This document shows, one piece after another, positions 9,088 through 17,475 of a stretch of 45,917 nt of DNA. How positions within the stretch are numbered: the first letter of the stretch is position 1; every line of letters begins with the position of its first letter. The position numbers were made by a program, and so were the translations under genes. The DNA comes from Paenibacillus alba. GTDB lineage: Bacteria; Bacillota; Bacilli; Paenibacillales; NBRC-103111. The notes beneath the pieces are model-generated. The model searched no databases and was not told the DNA's origin. It saw nothing but the letters and a program-made list of their open reading frames with translations. Location of the stretch: assembly GCF_013204855.1 (NCBI RefSeq), contig NZ_JABMKZ010000050.1:1-45917 (forward strand). Reading direction: 5' to 3'.

Positions 9088-9858
9088 ATGGTAGAAAAGA
9101 GAATGAGATGCCATTATGGAGGTGCAAGTGCTATCGAATACCTAGATATGTTAGCTAAGCTTGGGGTGGGAAATGCGCATCCCGGGGGGTTCGGAGAGAC
9201 GATTGAACAATTGAAGAAGTACCCGATAGAAAAAGGGAAGCGTGTACTGGAAGTTGGCTGTGGGACTGGAAGGACGGCATGTTATCTTGCTGAGCAGGGC
9301 TGTGAGGTAACAGCCATTGATATTCGCCCGGAAATGATTGCGAAAGCGAATATCAGAGCTGCGAAACAAGGGATACAGGTTCAGTTTCAAGTAGGTGACG
9401 TTTGCGACTTGCCTTTTGAAGACCAAACATTCGATGTGGTTATGGTGGAGTCGGTAACGAATTTCGCGGAAGCACAGAAGGCTGTAGGCGAGTACTACAG
9501 GGTGTTGAAATCGGGAGGCAAGCTTTATGATCGCGAGGTTATTCGGGTCAAGAATATGTCAGCGGGCGTGCACCGTGCACTTTGCAGCTTCTATGGCGTA
9601 AGTAAAATTTACAGCATGGAAGAGTGGCGGGAGTTGTTGGAAAAGGGGAAGTTCAGCCCCGTACAATTTTCAGGAATCCATCCCTTCCCATTGACGATGT
9701 TCGAAGATCAGGTACAGCACCCCGACCCAGTTCACTTGTCAGATAAGCAATCTTTTATGGACCCAAGGATATGGCAGCTTACGGCGAGATACGATGAGCT
9801 TGTCAGTAAGTATCACCCTTATATGGGTTACACACTAATGATAGGTTCGAAGGAATAA
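9088..9858 (+). CDS. Class I SAM-dependent methyltransferase
   Basis: A 256-residue cytoplasmic methyltransferase. The SAM-binding motif I is VLEVGCGTG (53-61), the acidic end of strand 2 is AIDIRPEM, and the motif II region is DLPFEDQTFDVVMVES. It resembles small-molecule or ubiE-like methyltransferases, but the substrate cannot be assigned. Two starts are possible: ATG 9088 without a clear ribosome binding site, or ATG 9103, preceded by GAAAAGAGA. It stands alone between the ABC operon terminator and a ROK regulator. Confidence 0.85.
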   Translation: MVEKRMRCHYGGASAIEYLDMLAKLGVGNAHPGGFGETIEQLKKYPIEKGKRVLEVGCGTGRTACYLAEQGCEVTAIDIRPEMIAKANIRAAKQGIQVQFQVGDVCDLPFEDQTFDVVMVESVTNFAEAQKAVGEYYRVLKSGGKLYDREVIRVKNMSAGVHRALCSFYGVSKIYSMEEWRELLEKGKFSPVQFSGIHPFPLTMFEDQVQHPDPVHLSDKQSFMDPRIWQLTARYDELVSKYHPYMGYTLMIGSKE

Positions 9859-9930
9859 GGGAAGGCGAGGCAGGATTTTGGCTCCCGATGGCGAAATAGA
9901 TGAGAAAGATTATCATTGGGGGCTGTTTCT

Positions 9931-11145
9931 TTGAATATGGATGTCATAACGGAACGAATTCCGAATCGGAAGGCCAAAGAAATCTATGACCGCATTTGTC
10001 GTCAAACGACCGTATCCAAAACAGACCTATTAGAGCAAAGCGGGATGACCGTATCTACGCTGACACGGCTGTTGGAAGAATTAACGAGCCAAGGCCTTAT
10101 TCTTGAATCGGGGTTTGGGGCATCTACTGGTGGGCGTAGGCCGATTCTGTATGAGAAGAATACGGCCTACGCTTATATATTTGGTTTGGAAATATCAAGA
10201 ACATTATCAAAGCTCGTTCTTGTCGACCTAGGTATGAAGAAATTAGATTCGTACAGTTGGGCGATGACGGCAGAGATGACACCGGACGCGCTTATTCGTC
10301 TGATTGCCGAAGAAGCCAATCGGATGTTGGAACAGCATCGCATTCCGAAGGCATCGCTGCTTGGTATTGGTATTGGAGCTGTCGGACCCGTGGATCGACA
10401 ATCTGGGGTAATTCTGGAGCCAGCTTATTTCCAGGCTAAGGGGTGGAGGCATGTAGAGATTTGCAGGCTCCTGACAGAAACGTTAGGCATACCGGCGCTG
10501 CTCGACAATGGAGCTAATACGGCCATTTTGGGCGAGTCCTGGCATCAACGTACGCAGAGCTTCAAGCATCTGCTGTATATCCATGCCGGTGTAGGCTTAC
10601 GGTCCTCCATGGTTTCCGAAGGGAAGCTAATCTACGGGGCCGTTGATATGGAAGGCTCCGTTGGTCAAATGATTATTCAAACCGACGGTGTAGCTCATCG
10701 CAATGCTTCCGGCAACTACGGAGCCCTGGAGTCCTATGCCTCCTTATATGCGATCGAGAAGGCGGCAAGGTCATCGTTTAAAAAGGGACGATCGACGATA
10801 TTGTCCCATTACGTGGATGATCCGGATAAGCTGACCTATCAGCATGTTCTCGATGCACTGCGAAAAAATGATCCCCTGGTTGTGGAGATCATTACAGAAG
10901 CTGCTACCTATTTTGGCATTGGACTAGCCAATTTGTTGAATATTTTGCACCCCGAGAAAGTGATTTTAGGGGGGCCGTTAATTGCAGGCGGAGAATTGTT
11001 TTTCCAAACCGCTACCCAAGTAGCGATTCGGAAAACATATTACTACCCCGCGTATCAAGTGGTCTTCAGCAAAGGGCAGCTTGGTGAAGAAGCCCTTGCC
11101 ATTGGGGCAGCCGTGTTGGTCATGAACCAATTGGTTAGGCTGTAG
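9931..11145 (+). CDS. ROK-family protein (XylR-like regulator) lacking the zinc motif
   Basis: About 404 residues. The N-terminus (~1-75) reads as a winged helix-turn-helix (TTVSKTDLLEQSGMTVSTLT), followed by a ROK sugar-kinase fold with phosphate and sugar motifs GIGIGAVGPVD, DNGANTAILGE and HPEKVILGGPL. In canonical ROK proteins the GHxxx...CxCGxxGCxE segment binds zinc; here it reads GQMIIQTDG then NYGALESYAS, with the His and all Cys lost. TTG 9931 is preferred as the start because GGGGG lies 8 nt upstream; TTG 9916 and ATG 9937 are alternatives. Probably a sugar-responsive repressor. Its target could be the ABC operon or unlinked genes. Its 3' end overlaps the convergent hydrolase by 11 nt. 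Confidence 0.85.
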   Translation: MNMDVITERIPNRKAKEIYDRICRQTTVSKTDLLEQSGMTVSTLTRLLEELTSQGLILESGFGASTGGRRPILYEKNTAYAYIFGLEISRTLSKLVLVDLGMKKLDSYSWAMTAEMTPDALIRLIAEEANRMLEQHRIPKASLLGIGIGAVGPVDRQSGVILEPAYFQAKGWRHVEICRLLTETLGIPALLDNGANTAILGESWHQRTQSFKHLLYIHAGVGLRSSMVSEGKLIYGAVDMEGSVGQMIIQTDGVAHRNASGNYGALESYASLYAIEKAARSSFKKGRSTILSHYVDDPDKLTYQHVLDALRKNDPLVVEIITEAATYFGIGLANLLNILHPEKVILGGPLIAGGELFFQTATQVAIRKTYYYPAYQVVFSKGQLGEEALAIGAAVLVMNQLVRL

Positions 11146-11929
11146 CGTTCTTCAAGAACTCTACGAGCAGCGCGTTGAACGCTTCCGGATTTTCCATCGG
11201 AGTCAGATGCGCAGCACCCGGAATTACATGAAAGCTGGCGTCGCTAATTTGATCAGCCATCTTGTTCATCACATCCGGAGGAGCAACGGCATCGTGTTCA
11301 CCTGCAATGACGAGGGTAGGAACCGAGATCGTACTGAGCAGGTCGACCGAGTCCTCACGGAACGCCATAGCTAGACTTGCGTGGACAAGTCCTTCCCCGG
11401 CCATCGATTCCATCACAAGGCTTAGAGAATCGACAAGCGCAGGCTGATCTTGCCTTGTTTGTTCGGTGAGCAGCTTCGGCAGCATCGCATCTTTTGCCGC
11501 GGCAGCGCCTTTGTCATACAACGAAACGGCCATGTTCATCCGATTCTTCCGAGCCTCTTGTCCATCAGCTTCAGGACGCGTATTGGCGAGAATAAGGGAA
11601 GTAAATCGTGAAGGAGCTTTGCGCAGAAGTGCGAAGGCCACATATCCCCCCATGGAGAAGCCGCCCAGTGCGGCTTTTTGTATGCCCATTTTATCCATCA
11701 ATGTCAAAATGTCGTCCGCATATGTGTCGATCGAAATGTTCGTTACCGGAACATCAGATTGACCCATGCCGCGCAAATCAGGTGTGATTACCCGGTAATG
11801 AGGTGCCAAGGCCTGGACTTGCGATGCCCACATGCGATGATCGAGCGGAAAGCCGTGCAATAAAATGACAGGTGCTCCTTGTCCTTCTTCCTCTACAAAC
11901 AGTTCAGCTCCGATAATATGATGTTTCAT
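11135..11929 (-). CDS. Alpha/beta-fold hydrolase
   Basis: A 264-residue cytoplasmic hydrolase. The oxyanion motif is LLHGFPLDHRMW, the nucleophile elbow GGFSMGG has Ser92, the acid is in VIAGEHDAVAPP, and the catalytic His is in GAAHLTPMENP. It resembles the 3-oxoadipate enol-lactonase/carboxylesterase group, but the substrate is unknown. ATG 11929 is chosen because GGAGGG lies just upstream; the frame is open for 25 more codons that lack a good ribosome binding site. It is convergent with the ROK gene with an 11-nt tail overlap. Confidence 0.88.
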   Translation of the reverse strand: MKHHIIGAELFVEEEGQGAPVILLHGFPLDHRMWASQVQALAPHYRVITPDLRGMGQSDVPVTNISIDTYADDILTLMDKMGIQKAALGGFSMGGYVAFALLRKAPSRFTSLILANTRPEADGQEARKNRMNMAVSLYDKGAAAAKDAMLPKLLTEQTRQDQPALVDSLSLVMESMAGEGLVHASLAMAFREDSVDLLSTISVPTLVIAGEHDAVAPPDVMNKMADQISDASFHVIPGAAHLTPMENPEAFNALLVEFLKNATA

Positions 11930-12163
11930 GTTTTCACCCTCCAATAGTTGTTGTTCACACTCATAAAGTCCTAAATTGCGACAAATTAATAGTTCATTAG
12001 ACACAATATAGTGAAAATTAGCGAAAAAGTTATGTCTTCATACTTTCATTATGGTTAACTCATACTTCTTTAACATTTGGTTGGTATTCTCAAATTATAC
12101 CTTTTGTTAGTAACCATATAAAGCTAAAACGAAACATTCATTTTAAAAAGTGAGGTTATTAAT

Positions 12164-12547
12164 ATGACTAAAAAGCCGTGGTCTACACAAGAATTGGACA
12201 AGCTAATCCGCTTATCCTCTGAATGTCCGCCTGTCGTTATTGCCAGAGAATTGTCTCGTCCTGTCACATCCGTACGCAAAAAAATGCGTGAAATCGGTGT
12301 AAGTTATGTAACAGGGGAGCAATGGAAAAAAAGTCAAATTCAATATCTCATTTCAGATGAAGGAACTTCGTATAACAATAAACATAAACTGACACAAGCG
12401 CCAAAGGAAAACGAATTTGAATCCCCTGTTCTTGATGAGTTCTGGACAACCTTAGTGAAAATGGCCAGAGTAGCGAAAAAGAGGGGGAAAAGAGTGGATG
12501 TCCTTTCCTTTATCGATACATATCGCAAGATTCGTATTGGCGGGTAA
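12164..12547 (+). CDS. Small SANT/Myb-like putative DNA-binding protein
   Basis: A 127-residue basic protein I cannot name. The N-terminal ~50 residues (PWSTQELDKLIRLSSECPPVVIAREL, then TSVRKKMREIGV) look like a three-helix Myb/SANT-type unit with a conserved Trp, as in GcrA- or RsfA-like proteins. The rest is hydrophilic with a C-terminal basic helix (ARVAKKRGKRVDVLSFID). The start ATG 12164 follows GTGAGG. It is monocistronic, with 234 nt of divergent intergenic DNA before the hydrolase. A DNA-binding role is inferred only from the helix pattern. Confidence 0.75.
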   Translation: MTKKPWSTQELDKLIRLSSECPPVVIARELSRPVTSVRKKMREIGVSYVTGEQWKKSQIQYLISDEGTSYNNKHKLTQAPKENEFESPVLDEFWTTLVKMARVAKKRGKRVDVLSFIDTYRKIRIGG

Positions 12548-12574
12548 TAAAATGAAAGTACCTCATAAAAGGTG

Positions 12575-12606
12575 AAATCCGTTATAACGAGATTTTATCT
12601 TTTTCT
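12575..12606 (+). terminator. Probable intrinsic terminator
   Basis: The imperfect stem AAATC-CGTTA/TAACG-A-GATTT is followed by the T-rich run TATCTTTTTCTTTT, about 28 nt after the stop of the small protein gene. Confidence 0.5.
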
Positions 12607-12657
12607 TTTGTCTATTTCCTTCTAAAATGAGAGGACCACAGACAACCAGGAGGTAAT

Positions 12658-13893
12658 ATGCACAGAATTCCACTCTTCTCATTAATAAACAAATATGACA
12701 CGGCCATTTGGGTTCGTGTTATTGGAACGATTTTAACTTCATTAGCCGGATTTATGATGAGACCTTACTTGGTTTACTATTTATATGATAAGCTGGATGG
12801 TTCCATTTTGTTATCCATGCTGATCGTCGGGCTGCAGCCGTTATGCGGAATTTTCGTGAATTTATATGCAGGCAGTTTAAGCGATCGGTATGGGCGAAAG
12901 CCAATGATTTTGGCAGCGTTGATTATCCAAGCACTCGCTGTTGGCGGGTATATGTTCGCCAGCCATGTATGGGAATTCGCGCTGATTTCGATTGTTAACG
13001 GAATTGGACACGCAATGTTTCAACCTGCGGCAAACGCACAAATCTCCGACGTGGTTCCAGAGGAGAAGCGAGCGGAAGTTTTTGCGCTTTTGCACACCGC
13101 CTTAAATATGGGCTCAGCGTTCGGACCGCTGCTTGGATTGCTGCTCTTCACTTGGAATCCGACGATTATCTTCCTTTCTTGTACGGTCGCTTTACTTGCC
13201 TACGCATGGCTTGTCATTTGGAAAGTTCCCGAAACATTGCCTGTGAAAAGCACGGAGCAAAAAGCGGCAGCGAGGAGTAAACCAAAAATCAGATGGCTGG
13301 ATCACAAGCCATTGCTGTGGATCACACTGATGATGATGCCGGTTTCAGTGTTGTATGCGCAAGTTGAAACAACGTTTCCGCTGCACTTGCAGCAGCATTT
13401 TGAGAATTACAAAACGGTTTTTGCCACAATCATAACCTTTAACGGCTGCGTAGTGATCGCACTGCAATTATGGATTGCCAAGCGAACCGAGCATATCACC
13501 CCTTACATCATTATCGCCGTGTCTTATTTATTATTTGCTGTTGTGTCAATTGGATACGGATTTGTGCCAATCTTTGCATGGCTGCTTGTCGTTGAGTTTT
13601 TATTTACCATTGGTGAAATGTTGAACGGGCCGCATATTCAGAAAGTGATATCCGTTATTGCGCCTGAGGATCAAAGAGGATGGTATTTCTCCATTTTCGG
13701 CATGAATTGGCAGGTTTCTCGTGCTCTAGGGCCTGTGCTTGGTGGCTTGCTTTTTAGTCACTATGGAGGGAAAGTGATGTTTGGGATTTTGGGTGTCATT
13801 CTGGTGATTGCCGGCATTGCCCAGACCAGATACATCAGAGGACTGAATCGCAGCCAGGAGGAGTCCAGAGCAAAGGCAGTCCTCCAAGCATAA
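12658..13893 (+). CDS. MFS transporter (drug efflux-type)
   Basis: A 411-residue integral membrane protein with about 12 helices. The MFS motif A is seen between helices 2 and 3 as GSLSDRYGRKP, and a central basic loop (~195-215: EQKAAARSKPKIRW) separates the two six-helix halves. It resembles multidrug exporters of the YttB/MdtG-like group; the substrate is unknown. The start ATG 12658 follows AGGAGGTAAT, a near-perfect ribosome binding site. It forms a single-gene unit with its own terminator and ends 127 nt before a two-component system. Confidence 0.9.
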   Translation: MHRIPLFSLINKYDTAIWVRVIGTILTSLAGFMMRPYLVYYLYDKLDGSILLSMLIVGLQPLCGIFVNLYAGSLSDRYGRKPMILAALIIQALAVGGYMFASHVWEFALISIVNGIGHAMFQPAANAQISDVVPEEKRAEVFALLHTALNMGSAFGPLLGLLLFTWNPTIIFLSCTVALLAYAWLVIWKVPETLPVKSTEQKAAARSKPKIRWLDHKPLLWITLMMMPVSVLYAQVETTFPLHLQQHFENYKTVFATIITFNGCVVIALQLWIAKRTEHITPYIIIAVSYLLFAVVSIGYGFVPIFAWLLVVEFLFTIGEMLNGPHIQKVISVIAPEDQRGWYFSIFGMNWQVSRALGPVLGGLLFSHYGGKVMFGILGVILVIAGIAQTRYIRGLNRSQEESRAKAVLQA

Positions 13894-13904
13894 GGATGAG
13901 GTTG

Positions 13905-13938
13905 AAAGCTCCCGGTTCGTTAGGGAGCTTTTAAGCTT
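13905..13938 (+). terminator. Intrinsic terminator of the MFS gene
   Basis: The inverted repeat AAAGCTCCC/GGGAGCTTT is followed by a T-rich stretch. Confidence 0.8.
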
Positions 13939-14020
13939 TTTAATGCTTTTGTAAGACATACGTAAGCTTCATTTCGAAAATCTGCGGTATAATAAAACCA
14001 GATTCGAGGAGGGAATACGT

Positions 14021-14743
14021 ATGAGCTCGCTTATTCTCGTTGTAGATGATGAAACGAATATCATTGATGTGTGTACCGTGTATCTGAAGCGAGAGGGGTA
14101 CGAGGTTATATCGGCGGCGAATGGCGAGGAAGCCATCCGTTTATGGCGGCTGCACAGTCCGCAGCTGATCGTGCTTGACCTCATGATGCCGGGCAAAAAT
14201 GGCTGGCAAGTTTGCGAAGAAATTCGCAACGAGCAGGACGTGCCCATCATCATGTTAACAGCTCGAGGCGACGAAATGGATCGGCTCATGGGGTTGACAA
14301 TGGGCGCAGACGACTACCTGACGAAGCCTTTTTCGCCGCGCGAGCTGGTGCTGCGAGCGAAAGGTATTTTGCGCAGGCTGCAGCGCAGCAAGGCGGAGGC
14401 CGTGCCCGGTGCGGTCGCGCAATTGCCCGCGCATATCATGAAATTTCCGGGCATCGAACTCAACGTGCTGCACCGCAGTGTTCGAGTGAACGGGAAGGAA
14501 ATTGAGCTGACCGTGAAGGAATTTGAACTTTTGCATTTGTTCGCGGGTCATCCGGAGCAAGTATTTTCACGGAACCAATTGCTGAGCAAAGTCTGGGATA
14601 TCGATTACTATGGGGATACCACGACAGTAACCGTCCATATCCGCAGACTAAGAGAGAAAATTGAGCTTAATCCTTCACAACCTCGTTACATTAAAACCGT
14701 ATGGGGCATTGGGTATAAATTTGAAGGGAGGGACCCTTCCTGA
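14021..14743 (+). CDS. OmpR/PhoB-family response regulator
   Basis: A 240-residue regulator. The receiver domain has the acidic pocket Asp9/Asp10, phospho-acceptor Asp53 (IVLDLMMPGKNG) and Lys in YLTKPFSPREL. A winged-helix effector domain occupies ~140-238 (ELTVKEFELLHLF, VTVHIRRLREKIE, VWGIGYKFE). The start ATG 14021 follows GAGGAGGG, and a TATAAT at 13988-13993 is a plausible -10. It is co-transcribed with the kinase: the stop codon TGA (14741-14743) overlaps the probable CTG start of the kinase. The secreted Met-rich protein encoded just downstream is a candidate target. Confidence 0.93.
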   Translation: MSSLILVVDDETNIIDVCTVYLKREGYEVISAANGEEAIRLWRLHSPQLIVLDLMMPGKNGWQVCEEIRNEQDVPIIMLTARGDEMDRLMGLTMGADDYLTKPFSPRELVLRAKGILRRLQRSKAEAVPGAVAQLPAHIMKFPGIELNVLHRSVRVNGKEIELTVKEFELLHLFAGHPEQVFSRNQLLSKVWDIDYYGDTTTVTVHIRRLREKIELNPSQPRYIKTVWGIGYKFEGRDPS

Positions 14744-15786
14744 AACTTCGCGTTTATTTGCTCATTGCAAGCGGTGTGAGTACCGGGATAATATTACTCA
14801 CACTATTTATTTGCTATCATTATATGCTGCTGAAATGGAAAGACGTAATCCTCCTTAGCACAGTGACCTTAGGCGCGGCGGGCGTTTCCATGCTGATTCA
14901 CTATTATATGACGCGTCCCTTGGAAAAGGCGATACATGCGATCACACAGGAAACAACCCAGATCTCAGAAGGACATTTCGAAGGCCAAGTACCGCAGATT
15001 GGGCCTATTGAATTTCAAAGATTAGCTGGTCAATTCAATTATATGACAGGGAAGCTGAACGAAAGCTTTCAAAAATTGCGTTCCGCAGAAGTATCTCGTA
15101 AAGAGCTTGTCGCCAACGTTTCACATGACCTGAGAACCCCTATGGCGTCCATTCAAGCCTTTGTTGAAGCTTTGCAAGATGACGTTATTCAGGATAAAGC
15201 TACCTTTGCAAGATATCTCCAAACGATTCGCCTGGAAACAGGGCGCTTAGATGGATTGATCCAAGAACTATTTAAGCTTTCTCAGTTAGATGCAGGTGGA
15301 ACCGAATTCGTTCCCGAACGCTACCATGTTGATCACTTGCTGCTTGATAGCTTGCAGAGCCTAGCCTTCCAGCTGGAGGAAAAGCAACTGCAGATTGACA
15401 TCGATCTGCCTGATCGACTGCCCCCCGTAGCCATCATGCCGCAAGAAATGAAGCGGGTCCTTTCTAATATTTTGGACAATGCCATAAGACATTCGCCAGT
15501 GGGCGGGACTATTTTGATTCAAGGAAAGCAACTATCAGCACCGTATGTGCAGCTCAATATACAGGATCAAGGTCAAGGTATGGAAGAAGCAGACAGCAAT
15601 AAAATTTTCGATCGCTTCTATCGCGCTGACCCTTCCCGAACAAGGACGAGCGGTGGTGCAGGCCTAGGACTTGCGATTGCTAAATCGATCGTTGAGCTGC
15701 ATGGAGGAACCATTGGCGTAGAAAGCCAAACAGCGATAGAAAGTCGTGGAAGCAGATTTTGGTTTACATTGCCAATTGATAAATAA
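14740..15786 (+). CDS. Sensor histidine kinase with short extracellular loop and probable CTG start
   Basis: About 348 residues. Two transmembrane helices (~5-25 and ~33-52) are separated by only a few residues, so this is an intramembrane-sensing type. A HAMP domain follows, then a HisKA domain with His129 (VANVSHDLRTPMAS), N-box NILDNAIRHS, and G-boxes DQGQGM and GAGLGLAI. The frame is closed by a TGA at 14722-14724 and contains no ATG or GTG before the first helix. CTG 14740 has GGGAGGG 7 nt upstream, overlaps the regulator stop as CTGA, and restores the basic N-terminus KLR before helix 1. TTG 14758 is the alternative but lacks a ribosome binding site. Cognate kinase of the preceding regulator. 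Confidence 0.88.
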   Translation: MKLRVYLLIASGVSTGIILLTLFICYHYMLLKWKDVILLSTVTLGAAGVSMLIHYYMTRPLEKAIHAITQETTQISEGHFEGQVPQIGPIEFQRLAGQFNYMTGKLNESFQKLRSAEVSRKELVANVSHDLRTPMASIQAFVEALQDDVIQDKATFARYLQTIRLETGRLDGLIQELFKLSQLDAGGTEFVPERYHVDHLLLDSLQSLAFQLEEKQLQIDIDLPDRLPPVAIMPQEMKRVLSNILDNAIRHSPVGGTILIQGKQLSAPYVQLNIQDQGQGMEEADSNKIFDRFYRADPSRTRTSGGAGLGLAIAKSIVELHGGTIGVESQTAIESRGSRFWFTLPIDK

Positions 15787-15822
15787 GCCGCAAGAGGAGA
15801 ATTCCTTCTTGTGGCTTTTTTA
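15785..15822 (+). terminator. Intrinsic terminator of the two-component operon
   Basis: The inverted repeat AAGCCGCAAGA...TTCTTGTGGCTT is followed by a T-run. It begins within the last codons of the kinase gene. Confidence 0.85.
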
Positions 15823-15932
15823 TTGTTAGTCTCTCGTAAGGAATCTGTAATCATTTCGTTAGTGTTTCTTAAGTTCGCTGCGTTATCTTAGTTCCTAGGA
15901 AGACGTAATGAAAACTTAGGAGGAATAAGAAG

Positions 15933-16349
15933 ATGAAAACATGGAAAAAGGTCATCACAGTAACCGTAGTAGCGTGCACACTTGCCCTGCCTACCTTGGC
16001 AAGCGCTGAAGAAATGATGAAGTCAAAGTTCGATTACAGCGGAGTTCAAACGATTACCCAAGATGGAACACAGCTTGTTCCGCTTCGTCAAGTTGCCGAG
16101 TCACTAGGCTTTAAAGTAACTTGGAACGGAGAGAATCGTTCTGTTACCTTGATGAAGTCAACCATGATGATGGAGGACAAAAGCATGGCTATGGGCACAG
16201 GCTACACGATCCGCATCGACAGCAAAACCTTTAAAGCTGGCGATATGGATAACATGCTCATGACAGCTCCGATGATCGTAAACGACATGACCTATGTACC
16301 CAAAGAATTTGTAGATACATATTTATTGAAGGAAATGATGATGAAGTAA
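15933..16349 (+). CDS. Secreted methionine-rich stalk-domain (copper amine oxidase N-like) protein
   Basis: A 138-residue protein with a Sec signal peptide (1-~25, cleavage near LASAEE). The mature part is one copper-amine-oxidase-N/stalk repeat (VPLRQVAESLGFKVTWNGE, NDMTYVPKEFVDTYL), a fold common in Paenibacillus wall proteins. It is notably rich in Met: 17 of 138 residues, clustered as STMMMEDKSMAMG, DMDNMLMTAPM and the C-terminal EMMMK. Such clusters can bind Cu(I) or Ag(I), but that is inference. The start ATG 15933 follows AGGAGG. It sits directly behind an OmpR-type two-component operon but has its own promoter region. Confidence 0.85.
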   Translation: MKTWKKVITVTVVACTLALPTLASAEEMMKSKFDYSGVQTITQDGTQLVPLRQVAESLGFKVTWNGENRSVTLMKSTMMMEDKSMAMGTGYTIRIDSKTFKAGDMDNMLMTAPMIVNDMTYVPKEFVDTYLLKEMMMK

Positions 16350-16388
16350 CATGTTGCAGGCTAGCTGGCATTTAGTAGAATAAAACTG

Positions 16389-16431
16389 AACCAGGGGTAA
16401 ACTTCGATATGAAGTTTATCACTGGTTTTTC
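16389..16431 (+). terminator. Intrinsic terminator of the Met-rich stalk protein gene
   Basis: The imperfect inverted repeat AACCAG...GTAAACTTC/GAAGTTTA...CTGGTT is followed by a T-run. Confidence 0.8.
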
Positions 16432-16443
16432 GTTGTGGAGTTG

Positions 16444-16965
16444 GGCTCAGTGGATTGGTGGGAAAGCGATCTATGGTCATTATCCCTGTGGCTCAGTGGT
16501 TGGTGAGAAAGCGACCTATGGCCACTATCCCTGTGGCTCAGTGTGATGAGAAGGTGATCTATGGGCACTATCCCTGTGGCTCAGTAGTTGGTGGGAAAGT
16601 GATCTATGGTCACTATCCCTGTGGCTCAGTGGTTGGTGGGAAAGCGACCTATGGACACTATCCCGTTGGCTCAGTAGTTGGTAGGAAAGCGATCTATGGA
16701 CACTATCCCGTTGGCTCAGTGGTTGGTGGGAAAGCGACCTATGGACACTATCCCGTTGGCTCAGTGGTGGGTGGGAAGGCGACCTATGGTCACTATCCCT
16801 GTGGCTCAGGTGGTAGTTGGTGGGAAAGCGACCTATGGACACTATCCCTGTGGCTCAGTGGTTGGTGAGAAGGTGATCTATGGACACTATCCCGTTGGCT
16901 CAGTGGTTGGTGGGAAAGCGATTTATGGTCACTATCCCGTTGGCTCAGATGTTGGTGCCGAAAGA
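16444..16965. repeat. 45-bp tandem repeat array, 12 copies
   Basis: The unit starts with GGCTCAGTGGTTGGTGGGAA and contains CTATGGACACTATCCC. The motif GGCTCAG occurs at 16444, 16490, 16535, 16578, 16623, 16668, 16713, 16758, 16803, 16852, 16897 and 16942. Spacings are 45 except 46, 43 and 49. Since 45 = 15 codons, several frames stay open on both strands, but the three odd units each break the frame. No frame has a ribosome binding site, so I do not call a gene. The array lies between a terminator and the Moco oxidoreductase gene. Confidence 0.95.
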
Positions 16966-16980
16966 TTCGTACGCTTGTAG

Positions 16981-17152
16981 GCTATCCTTTTGATTCTGGG
17001 AGCAGGTAGTTAAGGGATCGACTTTATGATTGTATAAAATAGATGATTTTAAGAAGTGAACAAGGTTTTCAATGGGAAGGTTAGTGGAAAAGGAAGCATT
17101 TCTTTTAGGTGAGATTGGATGAAGGATGTTGATTAAGACTAAGTTATTACCG
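16981..17152. other. Intergenic DNA between two repeat arrays, nothing recognised
   Basis: No credible ORF, RNA or terminator was seen in this stretch. Together with both repeat arrays it forms about 1.1 kb without a credible gene (16350-17475). The remaining part, 17267-17475, holds only the leader of the oxidoreductase gene, with a possible -10 TATGAT at 17434-17439. Confidence 0.6.
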
Positions 17153-17266
17153 TTAGGAGATAACTGGCTAAGCCGATTAGTAATCTACGATTAGGAGATA
17201 ACTGGCAAAACTGATTAGTAATCTACGATTAGGAGATAACCGGCTAAGCTGATTAGTAATTAATGA
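17153..17266. repeat. 38-bp tandem repeat, 3 copies
   Basis: Copies at 17153-17190, 17191-17228 and 17229-17266 each begin TTAGGAGATAAC and contain GATTAGTAAT. The first two are nearly identical; the third diverges over its last bases. The unit is unrelated to the 45-bp repeat about 190 bp upstream. Confidence 0.9.
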
Positions 17267-17475
17267 TGTGACAGGAGTCGGGATGTTGTTACTGAGGCAA
17301 GGGGATAGTGGTCATAGAGGATGGAAGAAAGAAATATCCCACTAACCAAATGGAATATAACGTTAATTTTAGAAATGGAGAGAAATGGTTTGAATATTAG
17401 CCTAAATGTAAGCCTTTTTTAAGATTTGTACGTTATGATAAGAGAAGTCAAAGTGTTGTTAAAGGATGTGGGGAT

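Noticed and set aside
16455..16980. Repeat-protein frames in the 45-bp array on both strands (YGHYP-, MDTIP- and SHQPLSQRD-type)
   Set aside because: All are forced open by a period divisible by three. None spans the array without a frame break and none has a ribosome binding site.
16444..17266. CRISPR array
   Set aside because: The units are directly adjacent with no unique spacers, and no cas genes are present.
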